Shown: positions 47,244-61,800 of the stretch, in pieces
Layout of the letters: each line of letters opens with the position of its first letter
Numbering within the stretch: the first letter of the stretch is position 1
DNA from: Trichoplax adhaerens
Taxonomy: Eukaryota > Placozoa > Uniplacotomia > Trichoplacea > Trichoplacidae
Direction of reading: 5' to 3'
Assembly: GCF_000150275.1 (NCBI RefSeq)
Contig: NW_002060945.1
Coordinates: forward strand, 5,198,123-5,262,122
DNA: 64,000 bases
Notes under the pieces: model-generated
What the model was told of the DNA's origin: nothing
The model's database searches: none
Seen by the model: the letters and a program-made list of their open reading frames with translations, nothing else
Position numbers and translations under genes: made by a program

Positions 47244-48907
47244 ATGGCGGGTTCTGCCACTGCAGCAAAGAGCAAAATCACATTAAAAGGAAGCGCAGAT
47301 ATAGTAGCAGAATTCTTTAGTAAGGGATTTCAATGCATCTATGTTATATGAAGCATGGACAGTGTATTTTATGCTCTTATTTCTTTTCGATTTTAACAGA
47401 TTTCGGAATAAACAGGTTCGTATTGGTATCTTGATCAAGAGTATCGTTGACTTGATATGGTCAAGTTGTTGCTCGGCAAATAATATTTAATTTACACAGG
47501 CATTAGGCTTATAAATTGCGAACCTAGAGTCACAGCTAATAACCGTATGATGGTTACTTATATTCTTTATTCAAGAATTATTTCATTCGTTTGTTGAAGG
47601 CTACGTTTAAAATACCGTAATTTAAATGAGAATGTAGAGTATGGTAATAACAAACTGCGCCATGCGGATAGGAATCAATATATGAGCGTCCAATGAGAAG
47701 GATTGCAAGTTTTACAACATAATAGTGCACCAATCCTTTACTGTATTCGAAAAGTAATAGACTGTAAAATTTAACATTCTTTTCAATTTGAATCAGTTTA
47801 GAAAGTAGTATCTGTCTGCTTTATTGCCTTGGTTGTTGATGAATAGTGTGAGCCGTTGCTGGCGATGGTCAATAACGTTATTTCAATCGATGAAAAAATA
47901 TACAACAAGTCGTTGATTATAAATTATAATAGCTAGCTTTTGAATGGGTATTACTGTCTTATTATATACACGTATATTACTGATATTTTCGTCTTTAGCA
48001 TACTATTCCAACGAGGGATATACCCACCAGAGTCTTTCAAAAAGGAACAAAAGTATGGATTAACACTTTGGGTAACTAACGACGAACAATTAGATGATTA
48101 CTTGCAAAAAATCAATGGTTATTTAAAAGGTAATCATACAAAGCGCAATGCCTGTAATTTTATTGGTAATGACTACGCTCACGTAAAATTATCAATCGAC
48201 TATACATAAATTAAGTTTACGAGTTACGACCTTCACTTTTCAAGTAATGGACAAAGTTGAACTCATGCTTGTTTTAATCCTCGATGTTATAGAATGGCTC
48301 TTAGCTAAAACGATCCAAAGGTTGGTCCTTGTAATCACTTCTGTGGATACAAATGAAGTCATTGAAAGATGGCAATTTGATGTTGTCTGTGATAAAACAG
48401 CTAAAGGCGATAGCGATTATAAAGAGAAACCGCTCTCACAGATCCAAAACGAAATTAAAGATGTCATTCGACAGATTGTAGCTACCGTAACTTTCCTACC
48501 TTTAATTGAGTCTACATGTAAGCTGATTATTTGAGGATATCAATGAAAAATACTATGGCTATCATAGTTCATCTGGTACTGTATACTGTGTCCTTTAGAC
48601 AATACCTCTAGTTATATCAAATATAACGTTACGCACATTGCTAGACACGGTATACATGTAGCAATTAAGATAAATCAATATTAAAGTAATGCGACCAATG
48701 CCATGCTTGTTTAACCTTTACGTTGGTTATCCATTATATCTAGGTGTCTTCGATTTACTTATATACACAGATAAAGATCTGGAAACTCCCGATAATTGGG
48801 AAGAATCTGGTCCTCAATTTGTACTCAATTCTCAAGAAGTCCGTTTAAAATCCTTCAATACTCTTATACATAAAGTTGATGCTGCAGTCAGTTATAAGCT
48901 CAGCTAA
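47244..48907 (+). CDS. MAD2L1: MAD2 spindle checkpoint protein
   Basis: Five exons in phase encode 203 aa (human 205): 47244-47319, 47400-47415, 47999-48129, 48293-48517, 48744-48907. MAD2 is the HORMA-domain checkpoint protein that binds MAD1 and CDC20 at unattached kinetochores. Matches cover the whole length: GSADIVAEFFNFGINSILFQ, RGIYPPESF, KYGLTLWVTND, VIERWQFDVVCDKTAKGD, IRQIVATVTFLPLIEST, DLLIYTDKDLETP, WEESGPQFVLNSQEVRLK, SFNTLIHKVDAAVSYKL. The C-terminal 'safety belt' is intact. Exon 2 is a 16-nt microexon supplying FGIN and part of the next codon; without it the frame is lost. Exon 3 ends at 48129 (GTAATC donor), which gives INGYLKEWL and keeps the family spacing. Paralogue MAD2L2 is excluded by overall similarity. 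Confidence 0.97.
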
Positions 48908-49812
48908 AATTACCCCCATTATTCGAAATGATGTTGTCATTTTGGGTATTGTATTGGAAATAGTAGCCGGAGATTAAGTTGATGAGCAGCATTTCCTATA
49001 TGTAACTCCAATTTATTTTAAGTTATTACCATACTATCTTAGATTCTTCAACATCCACATAATGAGAGCTGCTGGATAGTAAATCTTTGGTTAACTGCAT
49101 ATAACTATTTCCGAATAGATGATGAAATTTTTTTATGTGACCGTTATATTAATAATTTTTACTGTATACAGCTGCGGTTAAAAAATGTTGGCACACTTCT
49201 ACTTTAAATGCTATTTCGTTTTTAATTTGATCTGAAATAGCTATAAAATCGTGACTAAAAATCTTAATGACTTAGAAAGATTGATACCATGATATGATAC
49301 GTAATGCATCGAGAAAAAAGATTTATTAAATAAAATAAAGTCTACTCTCTTATGTTTGAAAAATCGCAATTTTTGGCTTTATTTGCTTTTTAGGTTTGAT
49401 TACATAAATGGTGTATCGGCGGTATAAAGAAATCTGATCAAGTACTAAACGTACTGCGTAGTCAAAACCTAAGATTACTTTACCTATATCTGACTGAATA
49501 AATGGCATAATATAAAAAGCTTTCCAATCAAAGTTAATTGCTCATTTCCTTTATAATTTTTCTTGATTAATACTGTACATGTTGCTATAACAAGTTGTTA
49601 ACTTGTATAAGCGTATGTTTTAATCATTCAATGATTAGGCAATAGAGATCATTTATTAAATATTTGTAGACATATCAATCACCATACTGTATAAATATTG
49701 TAAAAGTAGTGATATCGTTAACAAGTACTGTAGAGATCTTAATGACAGACAAATGACTGCGGTACTGTAATTGCATTCTACAGAATCAAAACAATATTTA
49801 TAGATAGGCTAA
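48908..49812. other. Convergent intergenic region, MAD2L1 / NBAS
   Basis: 905 bp between two stop codons. Overlapping AATAAA motifs near 49328-49338 could end MAD2L1 and the TTTATT at 49652-49657 could end NBAS. Nothing else seen. Confidence 0.55.
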
Positions 49813-52800
49813 TTAGTCCGTCTCAGTCCGTTGCAATAAGGTTATTGCATTACTTGCGTTGACTAGCAATGGATGGATATTAATGTATTCTAAATTTAAT
49901 GTCCCTGCTTCAAGATAATGTCCGGAGTCATACAAGCGGCGCGATAGCTGCTCCAACTTCGACCGTGAGCCTGCATCGCCATTTGGATGTTTTCGAATGT
50001 AGTCAGTTACTTTACAGAACAATGGGGTAGCGAGAACTTCTATCTCCAAACGATGCCGTACAATAAGTCTAACTAACTCTTCATCATCGCAACAATTAAC
50101 TGGAAACTATGACGAAAAAACACAGATATAGTCAGATAAAAGGCTTTTATAATTAAAGAATCTTTATCTCATTTTAGGCAAGTCAAGGATATAACTACGG
50201 TTAATAGATTACTTTATAAAGTAGCAATGACAATGAGTAATGATATGATTGACACATAATTAACCTCGTCGGATCTTATAAAGTTGATAACTTTTTCATG
50301 TAAAGGTTTGTAATCGGTGAAAAGAGAAGTTTTAACGGCCACATGTATAAGGGAATGTTGTCGAAATAATGTCCAAAGTCTTTCCCAGGTCTATAATACA
50401 TAATCCATTACATAAGTGTAATTTGTTGATAAAATACTATTCCTATTCTGCACTGAAACGTTACCTAACAAACACATAAAATCATCAAACTATCACGTAG
50501 ATATTAAAATTTATCAATAGATTACCGTCAAATCGAGATCATCCGCCAAATGGTACCCCTTAACTATTTCAATAATATCGTTCTCGCATTCTGCACCACA
50601 CGAAGTTATAATCTGTTCCAAGACTTGAATCCAAGGGTGCTGTGTATCTTCGCTATAAATATGACAATTATAGATAAGAGAATAGCATGATTAACTATTG
50701 ATACTAATACAAGAAAATATGATTTCTATTGAATAAGTACAATAATGTGGCATCAACGTAATAACAACCTTATTTCGCAGAATTTCGGCCATAAGTGTAG
50801 TAAATGGGCTAAAGCTAATATCTTTGTTCTCTCACTTGTGATGCTAAGTAGATTTTGAAATAGGTCATATCTGCCAAGTTCAGTTGAAACGTCTTCCAAC
50901 GTGATCTTAAATTGTAAGATAAAATTAAATTACCTTAGAATACATATAGACGTATTTTAAAAATTTATGTAACATATTATTTACAGTGAGACCTACTTGT
51001 TCATCCCAAGCTTCTTTAATAACAACGCTAGACTTAAAACATAATATCTTTTGAAACTCTTCATTCTCTAGTGTGCATATCTGTTCATAGATCACAAATA
51101 TCCATATAGAATTATTAAACGAAACATACATTATACTGTACAGTACGTTGAATTCCTAAATAGACTAGGGTTACATATATTGAACAACGTATAAAGCAGT
51201 ACAAGTACCTTTTCGATTAAGTCCAGAATTTGAATGCGAATTTGCGGTTCAATGGTATTGCTATTACAGTAACTAAATAAAAGATCTGTCACATCACTTC
51301 TGTCTACTTTCCCGCTCGATTCAGAAATGATCCCGGAAAGAACAGTATTTAATGCCTCAATCGGACTACCACTACTACTTGATATATTGGCTAGTAATGA
51401 TTTTTCGCTACGGCACCTAAAAAAAGTTATCAATACAAAATTGGTCACATTTGCACTTGATAGTTGTAAATTAAAATTTAGAAAACGCCATCATACTTAT
51501 CAAGCATTTCCGTAATAGTAGTTTCGATAGCACTTTTTATCACATTGAAAAGTGTCACTTGATTTGGCCAACAGTTCCTGGCAATTCCTATCATTTCTTT
51601 AACATAACGAATACCTATACCTTTCATAATCATATCTCTAGCCAATTCTTCAACCTATCATAACATCATTACATGTACATTAACATCGACCTACATATCC
51701 TATTGCAAAAAATTTCTAAAGAAAATTTGTAAAACCTTTTTTGACGAGGATAAAGACATATCGAAATCTCTCACATATTTGAGACAATCCGCCTATGTTA
51801 AAAAGCATCAAGTCATCGAAATTACTTATTTCATGGCAATATTCTTACGATCGCTATTATATAATTCTAGAGATACAGGTATAACTAAATTGTAAAGTTA
51901 AGTGTCTGTACATTTTTTTCCGCTAATTCTTGCATAGTTTTAGATTCTTTCAGCATAGTGAGATGCTTTAGTATTATAGCAAAGAGTTTAGTAGCTGTAC
52001 TATATCTTGCAAAGTCTTGATCCGGACTACTAGAATTGAATTATAATAGCATGTATTACTATTAACGAAAATTTCAAAGCAGAATTTATATTGATAGTTC
52101 ATACTCAGTAGCTTCATCATCATTGCTAGTCGAAGAGTCCTTGCTTTCTTGTTCGGTTGATAATTTTATTAGGCGCTTTATTAATTTTACTCGACAGTCC
52201 ATCGATAGCTAAAGATAGTTTCATTATCTAATCTTAGCTCATAGTCTTTATCACTACATTAAATAAAAAATAAACATCCAACCTCTTCCGGGGATTCATC
52301 TTGAAACAAGATTGCTTTCATGTAATCAACGAGATCATTTGGTGTTAAATGTTTTAAAATGTCGATCGCGGACTGATATCTAGAGATCCAACCGGACTAA
52401 AAATATCATATAAATTTAGTTAGCGCTCTGTGGAAATTGAACTACAGTATAACTTATACATTGATTGGGCATAAGATTTACAGTAGTTGATGGTTTGCTA
52501 GAAGTCTTCTTATTTCCATGCCAAAACACTTTCTTAACATAGGTAAGGAATATCTTGCTGGCTGATATACGATTGCTATTCTTTTATTATAGAAGAAAAG
52601 TATTGGTATCAATACATAATTATTTTAAGATTACTGAGTGTTAATACAAATAACTTTCATCATTCTAATTTCCTAGTATACCTGGATATTACAAATTTTG
52701 GGAGCTAATTTTGCGACAGCGTGAACGTTGTTAGATGAAAGGTACGGCTTTAAGACTACAAGGGGTTGATCTTCGTCAAACAATTTCTTAAAGTCAATAC

Positions 52801-55800
52801 CTATAATATTTTCAATTAGAAGTAGTCATGATAAATACAAAGTAATCGTAGCCTAACTGCCTAAGCGACCTAGATAGCAAACCTGGAGCCGCCGATTTCA
52901 TCTTGATAATTACTGTTTGATAGTCTTGCACTTTTGTGAGCTCCTAAATGAAGTATATTAGTGAGATAGTTGCAGAATGAAATACAATAAGCTACAGAGA
53001 ATAATAACCTCAATAGGAGTGTTTTTATCTGTTAAGGTGTTCAGGAATTGAAAATAAAATGTTAACATTCCATAATCGCTTCCCTGAATGGCTGGATAAA
53101 CATTATTTTCTAGACGATGTCTTGCTTTTTCTATGTCAGTAGTTAAGAAATCGAGTATGTTCATTGAATTAATACGATCCTCTATCGCCGAAACAGCTAA
53201 ACCACTATCAGTAAGTAGCCATTCGGTATGAGCCATATAGATATCCCAATGTGTGATAGAATACCGTTCTGCAAGGGTGATTGCAGTCTTAAAGACGCTA
53301 TCTCGCAAAGTCATAGCTAAACCTAATATTGTATCATATTTATATTCGTCGTCAACAGCAAATCGAGCAGTATCAACACCTCTTCCTAGGTTTCGCAAAA
53401 TTTGTGCTTGTACATAATCACTCAGAGCAGATTGATAATATTGCAACAACTTCGAAAGTTCATCGACAATAGATTTAGTAACGTCATCGCCGTCAGAAGT
53501 AGGGCTTTCAATCAAGTTAGTAACCGTTTTTAAGATTTCATTTGGATTAAAAGAGACAGAACGTTTATCAACACTATCTCCAGTCTTTTGCATAATAAAA
53601 TATATTTGTAATGAATAGTAATAAATAGCCAGCTTAAAATTTAATACCACATTCGATTGTCTAAAAAATTTATCTGCCATTTTTCTATCAGGTAAAGCTA
53701 ATAAGTAAGATAGAGTTAGCACCGTATCGTTATCGGCGTATTTACTGGCTAGAGACAGAAATACGTCTGACGCTTGATCAAAGTCAGCTCCTAATTGATT
53801 GCTTTCAAAAAGCTTCTCCATTCGTAAAACGCTAGAATCCGTAAACGATGGATCTGTATCAATTGCTAACAAATCAGCTATAGTGTTGTTAGATATACGA
53901 TTATCTCCATATGTAGAAGCATAAAATGTATCATAAAGAATTTTATCAAGCGATTTACTGTTCACATCGTTGGAAGAATCGCTTAACTGGGAATCGTAGG
54001 ATTTAGTATGCTCTTCTTTGCTAAACGGATTAGAGATCCATTTTATTACGTTATCCTGGAGCCTAAGGTTGTTGCTTATGGTTTTGAAAACATTAGACCG
54101 CAAATTTTCTACGGGAGTTTTACTAGTCCCAATCTCTCGATTAATTTTGTAATATAACTCTTGAATTTCAATATGGCTTTTGACAATCAACAATTTCTCA
54201 ATAACATCTGCCGTACAATGTGTCAATGCAAACGCTATAAGTCGACGACGATCAGATAAATTTGGAAATCCATTACATTCTGCTAATCGCCAACAAATTT
54301 GCCAAGCATTCGAGTGGTTATCATTCATGAGATTTTGACACATTTTATATGCAAAGTCGTAGTCATTTTCTTCCATGGCGCTTTCAGCGACTACAGTCAA
54401 AATTTGACCTATTCGACTAACCTCATCCTTCGCTGAAATCTGAATTAGGTTACCTAATTTTAGTAATTTTTCGTATTTTAAATAATTCTTTGGATTTGCG
54501 CCAAGAGCATTCCTAATTAAATTTAACCTATTTTCACAAAGACGTACTAAAAATAGAAATAAAGAAATTCAAAATTATTAAAAGTTTGCAATAAGGTTTC
54601 AATTTAGAAATAAAGCATAAAAAATCTTACTTTCTAAGGGAAGCATAAATAATCCAAGATCGCTAAGATAGGACAGTGAATTTATTAAATTAATTTCCGC
54701 TTCAATCTCTGGTGTTGTAACTGATATTAAAGATAAACATTTCCTAAGATTCAGAATAAAATGAAATTAGACACATAATAATATTAGGTACAGCGTACTG
54801 TGTACAGAGTAGATTAAATACATCACCAACCTTGCATAACTTGTATTCCGGTCTGAGTAATCTTTGGAAGAATCAAAGTATTCCTGGGCCGCTTTCAATA
54901 CCAAAGATACAGATTTTTCATATGAAATTTTACTAGATCGCTGTCTTTGTGATGAGGAAAGAAATTCAGCTGCTAGTGATATACTATTGATATCACTTGA
55001 GTGCAGTAAACAATCTGTGAATATTTCATGACAGTCACTATTGGTTATTGATGTAAATGAGGATTCTACCATCGTCAACATTCGATTTAAAATCGATCGC
55101 CATTCAGAAGCTGATATAGATATTCGCCCAGCAGTTGCTTTTCGTGTAAATGTCATCATCAATGCTTTAGACTCTTCTGCATTATTGATCATCTCCCTGA
55201 TATCGCTTATGCAACTGGGTAAGTTGCTATCATGTAATATCTCAGCTGTTCTTACGTGATTTTTTAATTCTTTTAATATTGATGAATGTACTGAATCTAA
55301 TGTTATGGCGCTCGAAATATGGAGACATTCAACTATAGTCTTAGCACAGTCAAGCTGGTCATTTCCACAATAAGCGTATATACAGTCCGCAGCAATTGAT
55401 ATTGCACTAAATATATTAGGAATGATTGGACTAGTAGATCCTACTTTAGAATGTTGAAATATTAGTTGGCAATAAGATAGATCTTGTTTTGCTTCTTCAA
55501 TAAGATATTGTCGTATTACAGAGTCATAGGAACCGGGTTCATAGATCTCCAAACGATGTAGATACGGTAGAACATAACACTTAAAATTGCTTACATAACT
55601 GCTGTCGCCTTTTTTATGTAAAAGAAGGCGAACTTTTTCAATATTTGACATACTTAATATATCTTTTAAAGTAATTGATACATTTCCACATTCATACACC
55701 ATTACTTCTAAAGTAAGGAGATTATTGAGTAATGGTTCTAAATTCTTTATATTCTTTTCCATTCCAAGCTTAATTAAATCAATAGCATTTGAAACTTGCT

Positions 55801-58800
55801 GCGATAGAAACTCAATTTCCGTTGCTCGGTTTAAGTACCATGCTGTAAGTAGCTCAGAATTTAGATTATGACTGAATTCCTTCAAATGCGGGCAGTCAGC
55901 ATACAGAAAATAAATGCCCTCCTCAATGTCACTTTCTATACCGTTTCCGTATGCGATTTCGCACCAGTCTTCGCTTCGAATACGATTTGTATCAAGCGCG
56001 GCGACTTCGTCGTTTGTTGTAAGTTCCGGCAGTAAATATTTATATTTCTTCGGTGAGCATGTTTCGGGAAAATTTGATAATATTGCCAATCTATGAGGTG
56101 TCAGTACTGTAGAGAAATATGCGAATAAAATATCAACCGCTTCCCAGTTACTTTCTCTGGCGTATTCCGTAGTGATTTTGATAATATTAGATGAACGAAA
56201 AGATTCAAATACGATAGGAGAAAATCTTTCCGGTGCTAAATGCGCACCTCCAAGGATAATCTTTAAAATTATTAAATAAACAATAATTCACTTAACTCTA
56301 ATAGTACAAGGTAATTAATTGTTACTCATGTGTTAGTAAGCCAGTATTTTATGGCTAATATTATTTTGCTAACAGTTATATATTATACCGTACCTCGTAT
56401 AAAAGTAGTCTATCTAAGTACTTGAGTAAAATTAGTCGATAATGATATAATTTCTTTGCCTTTTCGTTAAGACTAAAACAGAGTAAAGTAAATTTGAGGA
56501 TGATTGAATGTAATTGCAAAGCAATAGTACCAAAAATGCACAAAACATATTTAAGTAATGCTTTTAAGCAGTGATCGATAAAATTTGGTTCTATTACGAG
56601 TATTCTACAAGTCAGATATACCAGCTGAAATCAGGAAGTTTTTTTATTTCGAGGTTGTGGACAGATTCTTCGTCAGATAGTTCGTCCATTGTTGACTGCT
56701 GCCGCTGGGGTTTTATTATATCAGACTTTTGAAAATTTTCATCATCATCATCGTTATTAATTGTACTGATTATAAAACTACTTTCGAAATCGGTATTGTT
56801 TAATGCGGCCTGAAAAACCGCTTTGTTAGTGCCTAACAAGCCATATTGAAGAAGCTCTTTGACTGCATCGATGTCAATTGGTACTCGCTGAATGCATTCT
56901 TCTAGTACCCAAAAGCGATCTGTGATTTTACTCTACATAAAAGTGTTTTGGTTACAACCAATAGTAATGCCAGCGATAATTAAAGTTTAGTTATGTTAGA
57001 GTTATATAGTATTACCAGAAAATCTTGAATTGCCATTATTGACATTTTGGATTGTTGCCACCGTCGCTTGTAAACCAAATTACTATCAAGACCGTAAGAT
57101 TCAGCTAACGTTAATGCCTCACCATATTCTTCTTGATCTATCTGTAGGATATTAAACACAAGATAAAATAGAGTGATTACGTGAATCGCTTAGTACGTAC
57201 TATAAAGCTGCATGATACCTTTCTAGAATATAGTTCTTCTGGTGTTGTAGACTTCAAGCAGAGCAAGCGATAGGTTCTCTTCAGGACCCTAAGGTGAATA
57301 ATATTATTGACCGAAAGTAACAAATATGATAGATCTATCTAAAATCATGTCGGCACATACTTTGGTGCTTTATCTTGCTGTAAAAAACTATCGCTTTCCG
57401 TTAAGAAATATAGCACCTATTCATGAATAGCATATAAATGGATCGATTAACATACAATTTCTGAAAGAATCTTATAGGAATAAATATAATAGTATAATTT
57501 CAAGAATAAGTAACGACGGAATCCGTTAGCAATTTTTTGATTACTCGTCTTAATTTTTCAGTAAGTTTTTCGTAAGTCGAAAGTTGAATTTCTTCATCAT
57601 CATTTAGGTTGTAACTAGCTTCTTCTTCACTTTCTGAATCTACAATTGATTCTGTATCATCCGTAAAACTTGTCATTGCGTACTTTTTATAAACTGCTTT
57701 GCAGTCATCCTAAAATATAAAATATTATTCCAAGTTGGTGTGTTATTATAGTTATAGCAATGTTGCAGTAAATGTATAAGCAAAGTAAAACGTGTGAAAT
57801 AATAACCTCCAGGATGAGGAAGCCTCCATCACTTAGGGCAATGACATGTGATCCCGGCTGGAAGTACTCAGGGGAACTACCCAATAAATTCTGAAGGCTA
57901 ATAATTAATCAAACCAAATGTAATGATGTCATAGCATGATTTTGGTTATTAATACTATCAAATTTGTATGACGCTTTTAAATAAATATAAGTAGTAATGA
58001 CTAACCTGCTTTCGATAGCTGAAATTGTAACCGCGCCAGATGATCGTACTAATACTAAAGACTACGAAAGATAATTATTATCATAGAGAGCAACTAAATT
58101 TCTGATAAGCGTACGGTAAACGAAATATTATAGTTTCGAAGTATTATTAACCAGATACGTATTGTAATTTTATAATACTGGCTAATATGATATAAATACC
58201 GTTTCTGACCACCAGTCAAGGGCAAGTATTGCTTTTGAGATATCGTCTGTTAAAGACCAATCATTACATCGATGGAAAGTAAATAATTAATTAGATTAAA
58301 TTTCTGCTGCTATAATTTCTGTAAAGTACCATAAAGCTTACATGAATGATACGTACCACTTGCACTGTGTGAAGTTGAACTTAAACTTGTTTCAGAGTTG
58401 TAATTAGTAATTGAGAGATCTTGTCCTTTCGCTGCAACATCAGGCTAAATGAGTATAAGTATTAAAGTCATAACGTCATTTACATTACGGGTGTTACCAA
58501 GACAAAATATCAATCAAATTTACCTGTTCGTCGATATGCCAAACGGCTTTCATTCTAAGCGACGGCAACTCCCAGACTGATAGACAACCAGAACACTGTA
58601 CAACGGCTAAAAGGGACCCATTTGGTGACAAAGATATTTTGTGTACTGTATGCTATAAAAATAAATGGGAATTTTTAGTAACTGTAGCTAGAAAAGCTTA
58701 AGTTGATGTGATAGCATATAGCGTAGAAGCTATTATATAGTGAGCGAAATTATAGTTTGGTTTTGATTACTTGGTGGTCAGATTTGTTTGCCTTGAGAAA

Positions 58801-61800
58801 CCTCCTTGATACATCAGTAATACGGCTTAGTGGACTATTTAGATTTATCTATAGCGTGTTAGAAGTAGAAACTATAAGATTTATCTTGCTCTATTCCAAA
58901 CGGTTGATAGACAAGGTAAGATAATCAGTGAATACGACAGTATACCTCAAATTCTTCAGAATTGATTATTTTATAATGTGGTGCATCATCTAGGATTCGC
59001 CAACAAGAAATGCCGTAACCCCTGGCATTTGAAGGCGAGTCATCTATGAAAAGAGCTCAGTTTAGTAATAATTGCATTCTGTATTAATTATTTAAATACC
59101 AGTTCCGAATGCCTACTGTTATTTATAGAGCTTAGTCATATGCATTTTTATAGTAATTACATTGGTCATTTTTAGATTTACTGGGAGTACTTCCTCCAAT
59201 AATTAAGATTCGATGATATTGATGAAATATAGCAGTAGAGACACCAAGCGGATGATATGGCAAGAAGGAAAAGGTATGGCATTCTTTGTAATTACTGCTT
59301 TCGCTAAATGTCCAAGTAATTGTGAAGTAATTAAATTAGCTTTATAGCCATAATTATGAATGATATTTCAAAGTGAAACATAATTTTAGACCTAATAAAG
59401 TAGCTTTGTAATTGTCCTTGAAAATCGATAGCTAACAATTGACTATTCCTGTAAGATGTGAAATAGATGAAAAGTTAGGAAATGGAATGAAAGCTGGCGG
59501 AGAGTTAACCATTTTACCAATGCGATGTTTGATGATAGTCGATGAATAATAGCGCAGCAATGGCACCGTCATATCTACTTTCCTTTTCTGTTGGATCAGT
59601 ACCAAACTAATAGAAATTTATCGAGAAGTTAATGACTATTGCGAATATCAATTTTATAGCCAAGATAATTAATATCAACGTAAGAAATATTACGTATCAA
59701 TAGGCTGCAAGTAAAAGGTTCCGCGTATCTATAAAAGTATCCGTACTCTAGTGTAGAAATAGTCACTATACTGTACCTTTGATCTATTTATTGTGTATAG
59801 TAAAGTTCCACTCAAATCGAAAATGGATATATCTCCGGAACTAGAAAATAATTATTCAAATAATTTAGGGTGCTAAAGTTTTAGGAACACCTTTCATCAT
59901 TAAAATGAAATATTACTGTTTTTATAACAGATATTCACCTATATGAACAAGCAATCAATGATGAATCGGGACTCCAAGCTATCTGCCTCCATCTTGGAAA
60001 TGGATCCTGATGTACTAATTAGTACAAATTAAATATGAGTAAATGCATCATTCTATGGAAATATAAAGTTTATAACACTGCTTGCTTATGACCATTTGGT
60101 ATTTTTCAGGATCAAAAACACATAAATCATGTACATAAATCATTTATTACCTGCACAGGTTGCTACAACAGTTGAATAATCATCTTTAGCTGACCTTATG
60201 TAGTAATATGATACAGATTATCGTTATCAAATACAAGACATGCAATCACATAAAATAATATTTCGGATCTTATAGCAAAATTTTGTATAGCTACAGTATT
60301 GCTATAAGTTTACTCTATCAAGATACTGGTGCAATAATAATGTTGCAGCGAAGCCTATATGTACTTATTGTCAGTATCATACCTCAGCTCCAGACAAGTA
60401 TCGGTTAGAATAGCAATTAAGCGACCATCGCTATTTAATCCCATAAAAAATAAAAATATAGCTTTTACAGGCGATAATTGCATTATCTCCATTTATATAA
60501 AACAGTTTACACTGATAATCAATATAATACGAATATGTGTTACTCAGATTTAATATAATTCATCAAGTGAATATTCTATAAACTTACTTATTTTTTGCGA
60601 ATTTCCATTCAGCTTGTCGATTGATTAAATTACTGACAGTGGAAGGCACAGCAGAACTTGTAACTCGGGACCTACAGTAGTTTGCGTATAGAAATATTGG
60701 TGTAATAATAGTTAATTAGTTCATCATAAAAATATGTACGATTGTTTATTTCAATTTCAATCGAAGAATTTATCGAGATTGGTTACCTTAATGTAGATGT
60801 AATGGCCTTGTAAGTCGATTTTACTTGATCTATAAGGATGTAATTGAGTAGAGACACGTTATAAGTTCGATTAATATTTTTAAACTGTAGTAGTGATTAA
60901 TGGTAGATTATTTAGAAGTATGTCTTCAAATTTCGAAAGTTTGGCTACGATAGACCAGGTCTTATAGCGATTGAATTAATGAAATAATAGTAAAATTGTG
61001 AAAATTATTACGAGTGCCATAGTGTAGCAGTACAAGATTGATTGAAAAATTTCAAGAAAATATCTAGCTAAAGGCTATCAATATTGGAGAAGTACTAGTA
61101 TAGATTTACTATGCATCTAGCAGACGTTGGGCTTCTCAACTAAATTCTTAGTTGCATATCGCTAACGTCAAAAGTAGTGATTGGTCGAGGATGACTGGAA
61201 ATAAGCAATCGAGCTATTTTTTAATAGGTATTTAATTTTGAAGAAATCTAGCAGTAATTATGAACGTCTTACCAAATGCTATCTGCGACCAATTTCTTAC
61301 AGCTGAAGCATCATTGGTGTCCTAGAATGCATTATGAAGGAAATATTATTTGACTCACGTTACGAAGTTTCATTATTGCAATGATGCACATTATAAAATT
61401 AAGGTAGTACCGTATGTACTCTACGTAATATCGTAGTTACTGTTTTCGATCAGTCGATTACTGTACCTTAAACGACTACTAAATTATGCAAACAGTAGGT
61501 TATTACCATATTCTACACAAGAGATATTGGATGATTTTGATGATGATGATGATACCAGAGCCAATATTTTTATAAACGATAAACTATACTATACTGTGTA
61601 TCGTAAGTATCCACTGCATACAGCAGGTCTATTGTCAAAGCCTTTTAAATATTTCATTACTTGAGTCAACGCTGTGAGATATTATAGTAAATACTCCTCT
61701 TATCGTCCTATCCAATACGTAGAGATTTATTGCAAGAATGGAGATTATAAGATCGACCTGTGGTATGCTGTATGCTGTACGAGAAGGTAACAGGTCTCGC

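Noticed and set aside
60430-60540. A longer version of NBAS exon 4 starting in AT-rich sequence upstream of 60430
   Set aside because: Phase does not match exon 3. The acceptor AAATAG before 60430 gives the right phase and the spacing seen in human NBAS.
61141-61321. First taken as the NBAS WD40 exons
   Set aside because: The real propeller exons (RWRQIAWSPDSS and neighbours) lie at 59.7-60.9 kb in the correct order, and these segments break the frame with exon 2. Kept only as a low-priority observation.
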